Assembly: GCA_016715195.1 (NCBI GenBank)
Contig: JADKBB010000009.1
Span: 65,627-129,626 of the forward strand
From: Candidatus Villigracilis proximus
Lineage (GTDB): Bacteria; Chloroflexota; Anaerolineae; Anaerolineales; Villigracilaceae
Direction: 5' to 3'
DNA: 64,000 bases
Shown here: in pieces, positions 8,966 to 17,341 of the stretch
Position numbering within the stretch: the stretch's first letter is position 1
How the letters are laid out: every line of letters starts with the position of its first letter
The notes under the pieces: generated by a model
Database searches by the model: none
What the model was told of the DNA's origin: nothing
What the model saw: the letters and a program-made list of their open reading frames with translations, nothing else
Translations under genes and position numbers: made by a program

Positions 8966-10246
8966 ATGAAAATACTTGAACTAGAGAACGAACCGCTGTC
9001 AAAATTGCGCGGCATGGCAAAAACCCTGAATATTCCTGGCTACAACCGCATGAAAAAGGAATCCCTCGCGATGATGATCCGCGAGGCGGAGGCGCAAAAG
9101 GAGGGCATTGAATTGCGCGGCGGCATTTTGGAGATCATGAGCGAAGGCATCGGTTTTCTGCGAGCCACCAACTATAGAATTAGCGACCAGGATGTGTACG
9201 TTTCACAGGCGCAATTAAGAAAATATGATCTGCGCGCAGGCGACCTCGTGATCGGGCAAGTCCGCCCGCCGCGTGAAAGCGAAAGGCATTTCGGGTTACT
9301 CAAAGTAGAATCAATTAATGGGCTGGAACCAGAAACAGGCAGTTCACGCAGAGTTGTTTTTGAAAACCTCACCCCTATTTTCCCGGAAGTACGTTTTGAT
9401 CTTGAAATTGAACATGACACATTAGCCCCTCGTCTCATTAACTTAATAGCACCCATTGGACGAGGCCAGCGCGGATTGATCGTTTCTCCTCCCAAGGCGG
9501 GCAAGACTACAATTCTCAAGCAAATTGCGAATTCAATTTCAACCAAATATCCCGATGTTCATTTAATTATTGCACTCATCGGCGAACGTCCCGAAGAAGT
9601 AACCGATATGGACCGTTCTGTAGATGCGGAAGTGGTCGCTTCGACCTTTGATGAGCCCGTCACCGCCCATGTCCGCACGGCTGAACTGGCCTTAGAGCGC
9701 GCTAAGCGTTTGGTGGAGATCGGCCGCCATGTGGTAATCTTAATGGACTCGATCACCCGCCTTGCCCGCGCCTATAACCTGGTGGTCAACCCCTCGGGTC
9801 GCACACTCTCCGGCGGTATGGACCCTTCAGCGTTGTATCCGCCCAAGCGTTTCTTCGGCGCGGCGCGTAACGTGGAAGACGGCGGCTCGCTGACCATCAT
9901 CGCCACCTGCCTCGTGGATACCGGCTCCCGCCTCGATGATGTGGTGTACGAAGAATTCAAAGGCACCGGCAATATGGAATTGATCCTCTCCCGCAAATTG
10001 CAGGAACGCCGCATCTTCCCCGCCGTGGATATCGAACGCTCGTCCACCCGCCGCGAAGACCTGCTGCTCGGACCCGATCTTCTCCAGCGCGTTTGGCTCA
10101 TGCGCCGCATGTTCATTCAGATGATCTCTCCTCCCCCACAAGGCGCAGGCATGGACAATTCCGTGGCCACCGAAGCCATCATCACCCGCATGGAACGCGC
10201 CAAGAATAATATAGAATTCCTTGAGAATCTAACAAAGGATGCGTAA
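8966..10246 (+). CDS. rho: Transcription termination factor Rho
   Basis: The 426-residue hexameric RNA helicase terminates transcription at rut sites. Residues 1-45 form the Rho N-terminal helical domain and about 50-120 the cold-shock-like RNA-binding domain with GFLR (63-66). Walker A is SPPKAGKTT (about 174-182). The Q-loop and R-loop region (SITRLARAYN, SGRTLSGGMDPSALYPPKRF) is intact. The ATG at 8966 follows AAGAGA and starts the normal domain; the open frame begins further upstream at 8915 but adds an unlikely hydrophobic stretch. There is no acidic or Arg-rich insertion of the kind seen in some high-GC relatives. Confidence 0.96.
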   Translation: MKILELENEPLSKLRGMAKTLNIPGYNRMKKESLAMMIREAEAQKEGIELRGGILEIMSEGIGFLRATNYRISDQDVYVSQAQLRKYDLRAGDLVIGQVRPPRESERHFGLLKVESINGLEPETGSSRRVVFENLTPIFPEVRFDLEIEHDTLAPRLINLIAPIGRGQRGLIVSPPKAGKTTILKQIANSISTKYPDVHLIIALIGERPEEVTDMDRSVDAEVVASTFDEPVTAHVRTAELALERAKRLVEIGRHVVILMDSITRLARAYNLVVNPSGRTLSGGMDPSALYPPKRFFGAARNVEDGGSLTIIATCLVDTGSRLDDVVYEEFKGTGNMELILSRKLQERRIFPAVDIERSSTRREDLLLGPDLLQRVWLMRRMFIQMISPPPQGAGMDNSVATEAIITRMERAKNNIEFLENLTKDA

Positions 10247-10250
10247 TTTT

Positions 10251-10274
10251 AGTCAAACAGCAAGTTGTTTGACT
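10251..10274 (+). terminator. Small hairpin between rho and the M23 gene
   Basis: The 9-nt arms AGTCAAACA and TGTTTGACT (10251-10259, 10266-10274) can pair. No T-run follows, so it may be a processing or attenuation element rather than a full terminator. Confidence 0.4.
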
Positions 10275-10291
10275 CCAGAGTAAATTAGAGA

Positions 10292-11452
10292 ATGAAAAAA
10301 TTCATTGATAACATACGACCCTTCTTTTCTGCTTTGGGTCAAAAACTAAAGCGCAAGCCAAAGGTTATTTCTGCGGTGAATGAACCTCCAACCGCGCCGC
10401 GCGTCAAAGGCAAAGCGGATCGTTTTACAATCATCAGCTGGGTTGCTACAATCTTGATCGTGGCCGCTTTATTAAGCTCGGCTATTCTTTATAAGAATTC
10501 ACGTCCCGCAAGCATCACTGTCTCAGCGCAACCCACCAGTGTTGCGGGCGCTGGTCAACCTGAAGTTGGCGTACCCGTTACCAGCGGAGATGGAAGCGGG
10601 GTCTCATCCATTCCGCGTAAATTGCAGTTGATCACCAACATCCCCGAAAGACCACGCTACGAATCAGTCATCTATCGTGTTTCGCGCGGCGATGCCATGA
10701 TCTCCATCGCGGATGACTACAAACTAAAATCAGAGACGATTCTTTACGTCAACACACAATTGGAAGATAACCCGCATAACCTCAAACCCGGCATGGAATT
10801 AACCATCCCGCCAGTGGACGGTTTGTATTATGAATGGCAGGATGGCGATACGTTTGAATCTGTCGCTGAAGAATTTTATACAGAGGCCGATGAGATCATT
10901 GCCTTCCCCGGAAACAATGTTGATCTAACCGACCCGAAAATAAAGCCGGGCACAACAGTCATGATTCCCGGCGGCTCGCGTGACCTGCGTCAATGGGAAC
11001 AGGATCTCGCCACCAATGGACGCGGCGCTGATACCGGCACCGGCGGAGCCAACGCCACGAATGCCTGCGGCGGTGGACCTGTTGCAAGCGGCTTCGGTTG
11101 GCCCGCAAACTCGCACAGTATTTCGGGCAACGGCTACGGCCCCGGACATCTCGGTATTGATATTCAAGCCAATGAAGGTGAACCCGTGTATGCGGCCGGG
11201 TCGGGAATTGTCACCATGGCGCAAGGCGGCTGGAATTACGGCTACGGTAATGTGGTGCAGATCGATCACGGCAATGGCTATGTAACGGTCTATGCCCACT
11301 TAAGCGTAATCAATGTTGGTTTGTGTACGCCGGTTGGTCAGGGCGCGGTCATTGGCGCAGCAGGTAACACAGGTAATTCCTTCGGCGCACATTTGCATTT
11401 TGAAGTGCGTATCGGCGGCTCGAACGTTAATCCATATAGCATTGTTCAATAG
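10292..11452 (+). CDS. LysM and M23 (LytM-type) murein endopeptidase, membrane-anchored
   Basis: The 386-residue protein starts with a cytoplasmic basic stretch, one membrane helix (about residues 48-66, WVATILIVAALLSSAIL) and a linker. Two LysM-like modules follow (about 125-175 and 177-228). The C-terminal M23 zinc peptidase domain contains the metal motifs HLGIDI and HLHFEV. Such enzymes cut peptide cross-links of peptidoglycan during growth or division, or act as amidase activators. Both zinc-binding motifs look intact, so activity is expected. It stands alone between two hairpins. Confidence 0.9.
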   Translation: MKKFIDNIRPFFSALGQKLKRKPKVISAVNEPPTAPRVKGKADRFTIISWVATILIVAALLSSAILYKNSRPASITVSAQPTSVAGAGQPEVGVPVTSGDGSGVSSIPRKLQLITNIPERPRYESVIYRVSRGDAMISIADDYKLKSETILYVNTQLEDNPHNLKPGMELTIPPVDGLYYEWQDGDTFESVAEEFYTEADEIIAFPGNNVDLTDPKIKPGTTVMIPGGSRDLRQWEQDLATNGRGADTGTGGANATNACGGGPVASGFGWPANSHSISGNGYGPGHLGIDIQANEGEPVYAAGSGIVTMAQGGWNYGYGNVVQIDHGNGYVTVYAHLSVINVGLCTPVGQGAVIGAAGNTGNSFGAHLHFEVRIGGSNVNPYSIVQ

Positions 11453-11456
11453 AAAT

Positions 11457-11491
11457 AAACCCTAAAGGTCTTAAAGACCTTTAGGGTTTTA
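11457..11491 (+). terminator. Intrinsic terminator after the M23 gene
   Basis: A 16-nt arm at 11457-11472 pairs perfectly with 11474-11489, followed by TTTT. It ends right at the birA start, so birA would need its own promoter or read-through. Confidence 0.85.
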
Positions 11492-12280
11492 ATGTACATG
11501 AACGAAAACTCCCTCAAAAAAACTCTCTCGAAGTTAAACATCGGCGGTCTGCGCTATTTTAATTCCATTGGATCCACCAATGACGAAGCGCTGGCCTGGG
11601 CTGCGGAAGGCGCACCTGATCTTTCCATCGTCCTTGCGGATGAACAGACTCAGGGCCGCGGCAGACTCGACCGTAAATGGTTCACCCCAAAAGACAGTGG
11701 ACTGGCCTTCAGCCTGATCCTGCGCCCCACCGCCGCCCTGCGCCCGCATCTCTCGCGGACCGTTGGGCTGGCTGCGCTTTCAATGGCAGAATCCTGTTCC
11801 ATGCTGGGTCTCGCTCCGCGCATCAAATGGCCGAATGATATTTTGGTTAATGGAAAAAAAACAGCAGGCATCCTGATCGAAACTGTCTGGTCAGGCAATG
11901 ATATAGATTCACTAGTGATAGGCATGGGAATTAATGTCTACAAATCATCGGTGCCGCCCGTTGAAGTATTACAATTCCCAGCCACCAGCCTTGAAGATGA
12001 AATTGGAAAGGAACCTCCCGCACGCGAGGAGATTCTCTTTGGCATCTTGAATGCGTTTATCGATTGGCGCAAACGTATGGCTTCCGATGAGTTGATTAAA
12101 GCCTGGGAGGAGATGCTGGCCTTTCGCGGCGAGCAGGTTCAAATCCACGCAGGAGACGAATCTCCCATCACAGGTGAATTAATGGGGCTTGAGTCAGATG
12201 GAAGTTTGCGTCTGCGCGGCTCGCATGACAATTCCGTAATAGTCCGCTTCGGGGATGTCAGCTTGAGGCCGGGCGCGTGA
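11492..12280 (+). CDS. birA: Biotin--[acetyl-CoA-carboxylase] ligase, class I
   Basis: The 262-residue enzyme activates biotin with ATP and attaches it to the carboxyl carrier protein. SIGSTNDEA (about 26-34), QGRGRLDRKWF (about 54-64) and KWPNDILVNGKKTAGILIE are the biotin/ATP-binding segments; the short C-terminal SH3-like domain follows. There is no N-terminal DNA-binding domain, so it is not a BirA repressor. Start choice is uncertain: ATG at 11492 or 11498, neither with a good ribosome site and both abutting the upstream terminator. Confidence 0.93.
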   Translation: MYMNENSLKKTLSKLNIGGLRYFNSIGSTNDEALAWAAEGAPDLSIVLADEQTQGRGRLDRKWFTPKDSGLAFSLILRPTAALRPHLSRTVGLAALSMAESCSMLGLAPRIKWPNDILVNGKKTAGILIETVWSGNDIDSLVIGMGINVYKSSVPPVEVLQFPATSLEDEIGKEPPAREEILFGILNAFIDWRKRMASDELIKAWEEMLAFRGEQVQIHAGDESPITGELMGLESDGSLRLRGSHDNSVIVRFGDVSLRPGA

Positions 12281-12307
12281 TATACTTTTCAAAAAATAGA
12301 GGTCACT

Positions 12308-12529
12308 ATGTTTGATAATCTCCGTGAAGATGCAGCAGCCAGTCCATTCTACGAAGAAGAAGCTAAATTTCAACCCGCTCTTGATTTGGCTCCCAGCGGA
12401 CGTGCCAGGTCGAGCCGCTTTTTGGGTATGACAGCCATGCAGCGCTTTGTAATTACTTTTATGCTCATGCTGGCGGTATGTGTCATTGGCACAATGGCAC
12501 TGCTTGTCCTGGGAAAAATTGCGTTCTAA
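12308..12529 (+). CDS. Small single-pass membrane protein, 73 aa, unknown
   Basis: GAGG precedes the ATG at a suitable distance. The first 45 residues are hydrophilic (MFDNLREDAAASPFYEEEAK), followed by one membrane helix (RFVITFMLMLAVCVIGTMALLVLG) near the C-terminus. It begins 27 nt after birA, so it is probably cotranscribed, and is followed by a terminator shared with convergent gyrA. No family is recognised. Confidence 0.75.
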   Translation: MFDNLREDAAASPFYEEEAKFQPALDLAPSGRARSSRFLGMTAMQRFVITFMLMLAVCVIGTMALLVLGKIAF

Positions 12530-12540
12530 AAATAAAAAAC

Positions 12541-12610
12541 GCGGGCTCTAACCCGCACTCTTTTGGCTTAAATAAAAAAACAGGCGGGGCTCATTGCCCC
12601 GCCTGTTTTA
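12541..12610. terminator. Bidirectional terminator between a small gene and gyrA
   Basis: The main stem has arms 12577-12590 and 12596-12609 (AAAACAGGCGGGGC and its complement) with a TCATT loop, and works for both strands because it is flanked by A- and T-runs. A smaller GCGGG hairpin lies at 12541-12556. Confidence 0.9.
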
Positions 12611-12612
12611 CT

Positions 12613-15144
12613 TTATACCAACTTGGGCTGTGCTTCCTCTTTTTCAGTGCTCTCGCTAAGCTGCGCGCCCACCTTCTTTAGATCTTCAGCAGAGGTGCGA
12701 GCCACAGAAGCAACACTATCGCCTTCATTCGGCTTGATCAAATGTACGCCCTTTGTAGCGCGGCCGGATTGTTTGACATCCTTCACTTTCATGCGCAAGG
12801 TAACGCCATTGGAGGTCATAATGGTCAGGTCGTCTGCATTTTGCACCACACGTGCCGCGGCGATCTTGCCAACTTCGGGCAACGCCTTTTGGTCGATGGT
12901 AGAAATACCACTTGTGGCGCGTCCCTTCGCAGAATAATCTTTTAGCGGGGTTTGCTTGCCAAAACCTCGAGTTGTCACAACCAGTAACGCGCCATCTTTT
13001 TCAACCACATCCATACTGGTCACGGCATCATCTTTCGCAAGGCGAATCCCCTGTACGCCCGCGGCCTGACGTCCCATCGAGCGGACTTTATCCTCGCTAA
13101 AGCGCAGTGCCTGTCCATTTTCGGTGACAATGATGATCTCATCCTTGCCTGAAGTTTGGCGCACCCAACCCAAATGATCACCCTCTTCCAAAGACATGGC
13201 GATCAATCCCGAAGGACGGACCGATGCGAATTCTTCCATCGTTACACGCTTGATCTTGCCGCGTGCGGTCATCATCATACAATAATTACGCGCGGAGAAT
13301 TCTCCAACCGCCATGGCGGCTGTCACTTTTTCATTGGGTTCAAGAGACAATACATTGACCAATGGAATCCCCTTTGTGGCGCGGTCTGAATCTGGAATTT
13401 GATAGATCTTCTCAGAATACACTTTGCCTTTATCAGAGAAGAACAACATGGTATTCAAACTGCGGGCCGGGATGAGCATCACAACTTCATCCTCATCCTT
13501 GGTGGTGTGACCCATCACTCCCCGTCCGCCGCGACTCTGCGACTTGAAAGCCGTGGCAGCCACACGTTTGATATATCCACGCTCGGTGAGGCTGATCAAT
13601 ACAGCTTCATCTGCAACGAGGTCTTCATCGTGAATATCTTCCTTGGCTTCCGCTGAGATCTGTGTGCGGCGTTCATCGCCAAATTTTTCGGCAAGTTCGT
13701 TCAAGTCAGATTGAATCAACGCGAGAATCTTCTTGGGGTGTGCGAGCAGATCTTCAAGGTTTTCAATGATCGCGCGTACTTGTTTGTGTTCTTCTTCGAT
13801 CTTCCAACGTTCGAGCGCAGCCAGTCTGCGCAATTGCATATCCAAAATCGCCTGCGCTTGCAGTTCGCTCAATTTGAAACGCTTCATCAAATTGGTTTTG
13901 GCCGTATCTGCATCTTCAGCTTCGCGGATCACTTTAATAATGGCGTCAATGCTGTTGAGTGCGGTCAGATAGCCATCGAGAATATGCAAGCGGGCCTGCG
14001 CTTTGGCAAGTTCAAATTTCGAACGGCGGGTGATGACAGTTTGGCGATGTTCGATAAATATCTGCAACATGCGCTTGAGGGTCAACGTGCGCGGTTCCCC
14101 ATCCACCAGAGAGAGCATTTGCACGCCAAACGTGGACTGCAAAGCTGTGTATTTATAAAGTTGATTAAGAACCTTCTTGGGCTGCGCGGCGCGTTTCAAC
14201 TCAATGATGATGCTCATGCCGCGTTGGTCAGATTCATCCCGCAGGTCCGAGATTTGATCGATCTTGTCGTCACGCACCAGTTCTGCGATCCGCTCGATCA
14301 AAGTGGATTTATTTACCTGATACGGAATCTCCGTAATGTTGATCTGATAACGCCCGGCCTTTGTCTCTTCGATGTGAGCAATACCGCGCATCACGATGCG
14401 GCCACGGCCTGTTCCATACGCCGAGTGAATTCCCTCCGTCCCGACGATCATGCCGCCAGTCGGGAAATCAGGGCCGAGTACGAACTTCATCAGGTCGTCC
14501 ACGGTGATGTCATCGATCGTGTCGTAATTATCGATCAGGTAATTGATCGCGCCAACCAATTCGCGCAAATTTTGCGGAGGGATATTGGTCGCCATACCCA
14601 CAGCGATACCTGATGAACCATTCAATAAAAGATTCGGTAAACGTGCCGGAAGAACAAGCGGCTCTTCAAGTGAATCGTCAAAGTTGGGACCAAAATCCAC
14701 GGTGTCTTTTTCAAGATCGGCCAGCATTTCTTCGGCCATCTTTTGCAGACGTGCCTCGGTATAACGCATGGCAGCCGGAGAGTCACCGTCTACAGAACCA
14801 AAGTTACCCTGACCATCCACGAGCAAATAGCGCATGGAAAAATCCTGCGCCATACGAGCCATGGATTCATACACAGCAGAGTCACCGTGCGGATGGTACT
14901 TACCCAGCACTTCACCCACGATACGAGCGGACTTTTTATAAGCCGAGTTCGAACGCATACCCAGTTCATGCATGGCGAATAAAATACGCCGATGGACAGG
15001 TTTCAAACCGTCACGGGCATCTGGCAGAGCACGCGCCACGATCACGCTCATGGCGTAATCGAGATACGCAGTGCGCATCTGCGAATCAATATCAACACTC
15101 TCGATATTTCCGGTGTTTGCTGGGACTATATTTTCTTCAGCCAT
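12613..15144 (-). CDS. gyrA: DNA gyrase subunit A
   Basis: The 843-residue type IIA topoisomerase subunit cleaves and rejoins DNA to introduce negative supercoils with GyrB. The catalytic tyrosine is in AMRYTE (Tyr128). The quinolone region reads GDSAVYES, with Ser89 and Glu93 at the positions of E. coli Ser83 and Asp87. The C-terminal domain has the GyrA-box-like QSRGGRGVMG that distinguishes gyrase A from ParC. The length is normal. gyrB is not adjacent. The gene has its own extended -10 promoter and a leader of about 100 nt containing a GACACGAAG/CTTCGTGTC hairpin (15191-15219). Confidence 0.97.
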   Translation of the reverse strand: MAEENIVPANTGNIESVDIDSQMRTAYLDYAMSVIVARALPDARDGLKPVHRRILFAMHELGMRSNSAYKKSARIVGEVLGKYHPHGDSAVYESMARMAQDFSMRYLLVDGQGNFGSVDGDSPAAMRYTEARLQKMAEEMLADLEKDTVDFGPNFDDSLEEPLVLPARLPNLLLNGSSGIAVGMATNIPPQNLRELVGAINYLIDNYDTIDDITVDDLMKFVLGPDFPTGGMIVGTEGIHSAYGTGRGRIVMRGIAHIEETKAGRYQINITEIPYQVNKSTLIERIAELVRDDKIDQISDLRDESDQRGMSIIIELKRAAQPKKVLNQLYKYTALQSTFGVQMLSLVDGEPRTLTLKRMLQIFIEHRQTVITRRSKFELAKAQARLHILDGYLTALNSIDAIIKVIREAEDADTAKTNLMKRFKLSELQAQAILDMQLRRLAALERWKIEEEHKQVRAIIENLEDLLAHPKKILALIQSDLNELAEKFGDERRTQISAEAKEDIHDEDLVADEAVLISLTERGYIKRVAATAFKSQSRGGRGVMGHTTKDEDEVVMLIPARSLNTMLFFSDKGKVYSEKIYQIPDSDRATKGIPLVNVLSLEPNEKVTAAMAVGEFSARNYCMMMTARGKIKRVTMEEFASVRPSGLIAMSLEEGDHLGWVRQTSGKDEIIIVTENGQALRFSEDKVRSMGRQAAGVQGIRLAKDDAVTSMDVVEKDGALLVVTTRGFGKQTPLKDYSAKGRATSGISTIDQKALPEVGKIAAARVVQNADDLTIMTSNGVTLRMKVKDVKQSGRATKGVHLIKPNEGDSVASVARTSAEDLKKVGAQLSESTEKEEAQPKLV

Positions 15145-15254
15145 AAAATATCCTTAAATTGGTCAAAACTACGGTGAATTGGCACAAAAAGACACGAAGA
15201 TGGGGAAAAACTTCGTGTCCGCATTAGATGAAAGAAGCTCATTTTGATAGTGCA

Positions 15255-15263
15255 ATTATACCA
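15255..15263 (-). promoter_or_regulatory. Extended -10 promoter of gyrA
   Basis: On the minus strand the sequence reads TGGTATAAT, a TGn-extended -10, with no convincing -35 hexamer upstream. It lies about 110 nt before the gyrA start. Confidence 0.6.
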
Positions 15264-15309
15264 TCCCTGTCCTTTTTCTGTGCCCGGCGATGATCATAAA
15301 GTTAAATGC

Positions 15310-15340
15310 AAAAGAGACCCGCTTGCGCGGATCTCTTTTG
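15310..15340 (-). terminator. Terminator of tRNA-Leu
   Basis: Read on the minus strand, an AAAAGAGATCCGC-type arm pairs (with one G-U) with GCGGGTCTCTTTT immediately after the tRNA 3' end, ending in T residues. Confidence 0.75.
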
Positions 15341-15424
15341 TGCCGAAGGAGGGAGTCGAACCCTCACAAGCGTTAGCCCACTACGACCTGAACGTAGCGC
15401 GTCTGCCAATTCCGCCACTTCGGC
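15341..15424 (-). tRNA. tRNA-Leu (anticodon CAG)
   Basis: The minus strand folds as a class II tRNA: acceptor GCCGAAG/CTTCGGC, anticodon stem CTACG/CGTAG with loop TTCAGGT (anticodon CAG), a long variable arm and a T-loop GGTTCGACTCC. The discriminator is A and CCA is not encoded. It reads CUG codons. Confidence 0.95.
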
Positions 15425-15442
15425 TTGGGTAGTGCGAGATGT

Positions 15443-15470
15443 ATTTTATCCCAAACGCTTGTTTTGTCAA
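15443..15470 (-). promoter_or_regulatory. Promoter of tRNA-Leu
   Basis: On the minus strand TTGACA and TAAAAT are separated by 16 nt, with the -10 about 19 nt before the mature 5' end. Confidence 0.75.
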
Positions 15471-15703
15471 ATATCCTGCGAGGTTTGAGGAACGGCTTTT
15501 GCAAAATTAGCAAAACCACTCACTTCGCATCTTTCATGTTAAGCCTGCGTATATAAACCGAACGCGGGAACAAATCTGGAAGATCGGTCGTCTCGATTTC
15601 ACCCTTTCAAAATTGTATTGTTGAACCATTACAGTACTGTTAGGGGAGTATCTTTTCGTTTCCAAAAGCGTTATAGTATTCATCATAGAGAAAGGAGTTA
15701 GAC

Positions 15704-15820
15704 ATGTTTGTATTCGCAGCAGTTGCTTGTATTCTGTTGCTCGTCCTGGCCGGCTCGGACTTGTTCGTAGCCCAGTACAACCCGGACGAACTCAACAACA
15801 TGGGAGTTCAAAAGAAATGA
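15704..15820 (+). CDS. Small membrane peptide, 38 aa
   Basis: AAAGGAG precedes the ATG by a suitable distance. The product starts MFVFAAVACILLLVLAGSDL, a single hydrophobic helix, and continues FVAQYNPDELNNMGVQKK, a short polar tail. It is followed at 22 nt by a strong terminator and preceded by a TATAGT -10-like box (15672-15677), so it appears to be a free-standing transcription unit. No family is recognised. The combination of ribosome site, membrane helix and terminator makes a real microprotein likely. Confidence 0.65.
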   Translation: MFVFAAVACILLLVLAGSDLFVAQYNPDELNNMGVQKK

Positions 15821-15841
15821 TGGAAGACTCCCCCATCCCCT

Positions 15842-15880
15842 AGCCCGACGCAAATCGAAATATGCGCCGGGCTTTTTTTA
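15842..15880 (+). terminator. Terminator after the 38-aa gene
   Basis: AGCCCGACGCA (15842-15852) pairs with TGCGCCGGGCT (15863-15873) with one mismatch, followed by a long T-run. It may also serve convergent groES. Confidence 0.9.
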
Positions 15881-15891
15881 TTTTTTCAGGG

Positions 15892-16167
15892 TCAATTCAG
15901 GCGGGCCAGCACATCATTCGCTTCAAGCAGCAGATAATCAGTTCCGTCGAATTTGAATTCGGTGCCGCTATACTTGGCGAACAAAACCTTGTCCTTCACT
16001 TTTAACTTTATGCCTTCATCATCGCCGATGGCAACCACCTCGCCAGTCTGCGGCTTTTCCTTTGCGGTTTCGGGCAAAAACAAACCTGAATTCGTCTTGG
16101 ATTCCTGCTCCAGAGGACGAATAAGAATACGTGTTCCAAGCGGCTGAATGTTATTATTTTTTGCCAT
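15892..16167 (-). CDS. groES: Co-chaperonin GroES (Cpn10)
   Basis: The 91-residue lid protein of the GroEL folding chamber. It has LGTRILIRPLEQESKTNSGLFLP with the mobile loop, GEVVAIGDD, and a KVKDKVLFAKYSGTEFKFDGTDYLLLEANDVLA C-terminal half. The ATG at 16167 is chosen because GGAGG lies 7 nt upstream; an in-frame TTG at 16179 would include the ribosome site. No groEL is adjacent. It follows the glutaredoxin gene after 12 nt in the same operon, so this may be a second, stress-linked GroES copy. Confidence 0.93.
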   Translation of the reverse strand: MAKNNNIQPLGTRILIRPLEQESKTNSGLFLPETAKEKPQTGEVVAIGDDEGIKLKVKDKVLFAKYSGTEFKFDGTDYLLLEANDVLARLN

Positions 16168-16179
16168 TTTATCCTCCAA

Positions 16180-16434
16180 TTATTTAATACTAAGCAGTTG
16201 GTCAATTTGCAGACGGTTAAAGCCGACTATGATCTTGCCGCCGATATCAATAACAGGAACGCCCATCTGACCTGAGCGGCGCACCATATCACGCGCGGCT
16301 GCCTGGTCACGACTCACGTCAATATCAGTAAACTTGATACCTTTATCACGAAAATATTTCTTCGCCATGGTACAAAACGAACAGGTGGGTGTGCTAAATA
16401 CCACTACTTTGGGTTGAACTTTCTGGTCAGACAT
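16180..16434 (-). CDS. Glutaredoxin / NrdH-like thiol-disulfide protein
   Basis: The 84-residue thioredoxin-fold protein has active site C18-S-F-C21, a cis-proline segment MGVPVIDIGG and a GFNRLQIDQLL tail. It reduces disulfides with glutathione-, mycothiol- or thioredoxin-reductase-derived electrons; which one cannot be told here. GGAGG precedes the ATG. It is the first gene of a two-gene operon with groES and shares a divergent intergenic region that holds a long perfect palindrome. Confidence 0.9.
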   Translation of the reverse strand: MSDQKVQPKVVVFSTPTCSFCTMAKKYFRDKGIKFTDIDVSRDQAAARDMVRRSGQMGVPVIDIGGKIIVGFNRLQIDQLLSIK

Positions 16435-16532
16435 CTCTTACCTCCAAAAATTTGATTTATGTATAGATGCGGGCGCACAAAATAAGTTACACAAAGCAAC
16501 ATTAATATTCTGTATGAATCAAGGAAAGAAAC

Positions 16533-16582
16533 ATCCCAGAATAAATAAACCTACCGCTCGGTAGGTTTATTTATTCTGGGAT
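16533..16582. promoter_or_regulatory. Perfect 24-bp palindrome between divergent genes
   Basis: The arms 16533-16556 and 16559-16582 are exact reverse complements with a 2-nt centre. The core reads AAACCTACCGCTCGGTAGGTTT in two halves of CTACCG and CGGTAG. A TATAAT overlaps its right end (16582-16587). The flanking genes diverge, so a terminator is not needed here. The core resembles operators of TetR-type repressors, but no such regulator is adjacent. Confidence 0.6.
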
Positions 16583-16669
16583 ATAATGCGAATATTCACA
16601 GTCAGCACAAGTAGACTTTTCCCCGATAGTTATCCCTTTATAATGGACAAAAACAGTAAGGAAAAAATT

Positions 16670-16966
16670 ATGGATATGGATGTCAGACCTTTACACACAA
16701 AAATTGAAAAAGTGATTCAACTTAATGCCGGACTGCTGGTGTTGGAAAGTGCCATTAAATTCCCGTACGAGGAATCCAATTTATATCTAATTGGGCAGGA
16801 TGGGAAGGTCATCTGGCAGGCTGAGAAGCCTGACCCAAATACTTTCTTCACACGTGTCAAGCTCAATGAAGATGGATATACATTCTCTGCCTACACGCTT
16901 AACAGCCACGCCTGTGAACTCGAACTGAAATCGGGAAAACTTATCAGCTTCACCACTTTTAGATAA
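16670..16966 (+). CDS. Conserved-looking hypothetical protein, 98 aa
   Basis: The ATG at 16670 is preceded by AAGGA; the frame is open further up to 16586, but that ATG overlaps a -10-like box. The product is soluble, with alternating beta-strand-like segments (NLYLIGQDGKVIWQAEKP, YTFSAYTLNSHACELEL), and may be a small beta-barrel or beta-sandwich domain. A TATAAT at 16639-16644 could be its promoter. No function is assigned. It may form a unit with the next small membrane gene. Confidence 0.7.
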   Translation: MDMDVRPLHTKIEKVIQLNAGLLVLESAIKFPYEESNLYLIGQDGKVIWQAEKPDPNTFFTRVKLNEDGYTFSAYTLNSHACELELKSGKLISFTTFR

Positions 16967-17004
16967 AAAACCATAGACTGCGGAAGTCTGTCACAACAAT
17001 AACA

Positions 17005-17292
17005 ATGTCAACTCCCACCCAACCGCCCCTCGGATTTGTAATTCTTTTCCTGATGTTCAGTTTGATATTCCTTTCTAACACCTACAAACTCTGGTTCAAA
17101 ACAGAAGCCTACTATCAGGATATTTACAACAGCCTCACCCGCTCCCCCATGCCCTTCAAGGAATTCTTCATCAAACGGCTGGAAAACCGCAAGCGTTGGG
17201 AAGTGGAACAAAAGCTTTTCAGCGTAATTGGATTTGTGACCGTCATCGGCGCGGATATTTTTGTGGTCATGGCTTACGTGTCTGGCATGTAA
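17005..17292 (+). CDS. Hypothetical two-helix membrane protein, 95 aa
   Basis: Two hydrophobic segments, GFVILFLMFSLIFLSN near the N-terminus and FSVIGFVTVIGADIFVVMAY near the C-terminus, flank a charged loop (KEFFIKRLENRKRWEVEQK). The start is 38 nt after the preceding gene and 49 nt before etfB. No strong ribosome site is seen. The family is not recognised; a membrane anchor for the neighbouring electron transfer flavoprotein would be speculation. Confidence 0.6.
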   Translation: MSTPTQPPLGFVILFLMFSLIFLSNTYKLWFKTEAYYQDIYNSLTRSPMPFKEFFIKRLENRKRWEVEQKLFSVIGFVTVIGADIFVVMAYVSGM

Positions 17293-17341
17293 TTGTTTAA
17301 CCTCAAAGTAAAATTTTAAATTCAAATCAAGGAGAAGCAAC

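Noticed and set aside
13711..14613. Long open frame of 300 codons on the plus strand
   Set aside because: It is antisense to gyrA, whose product is complete and canonical; the antisense translation matches nothing known.
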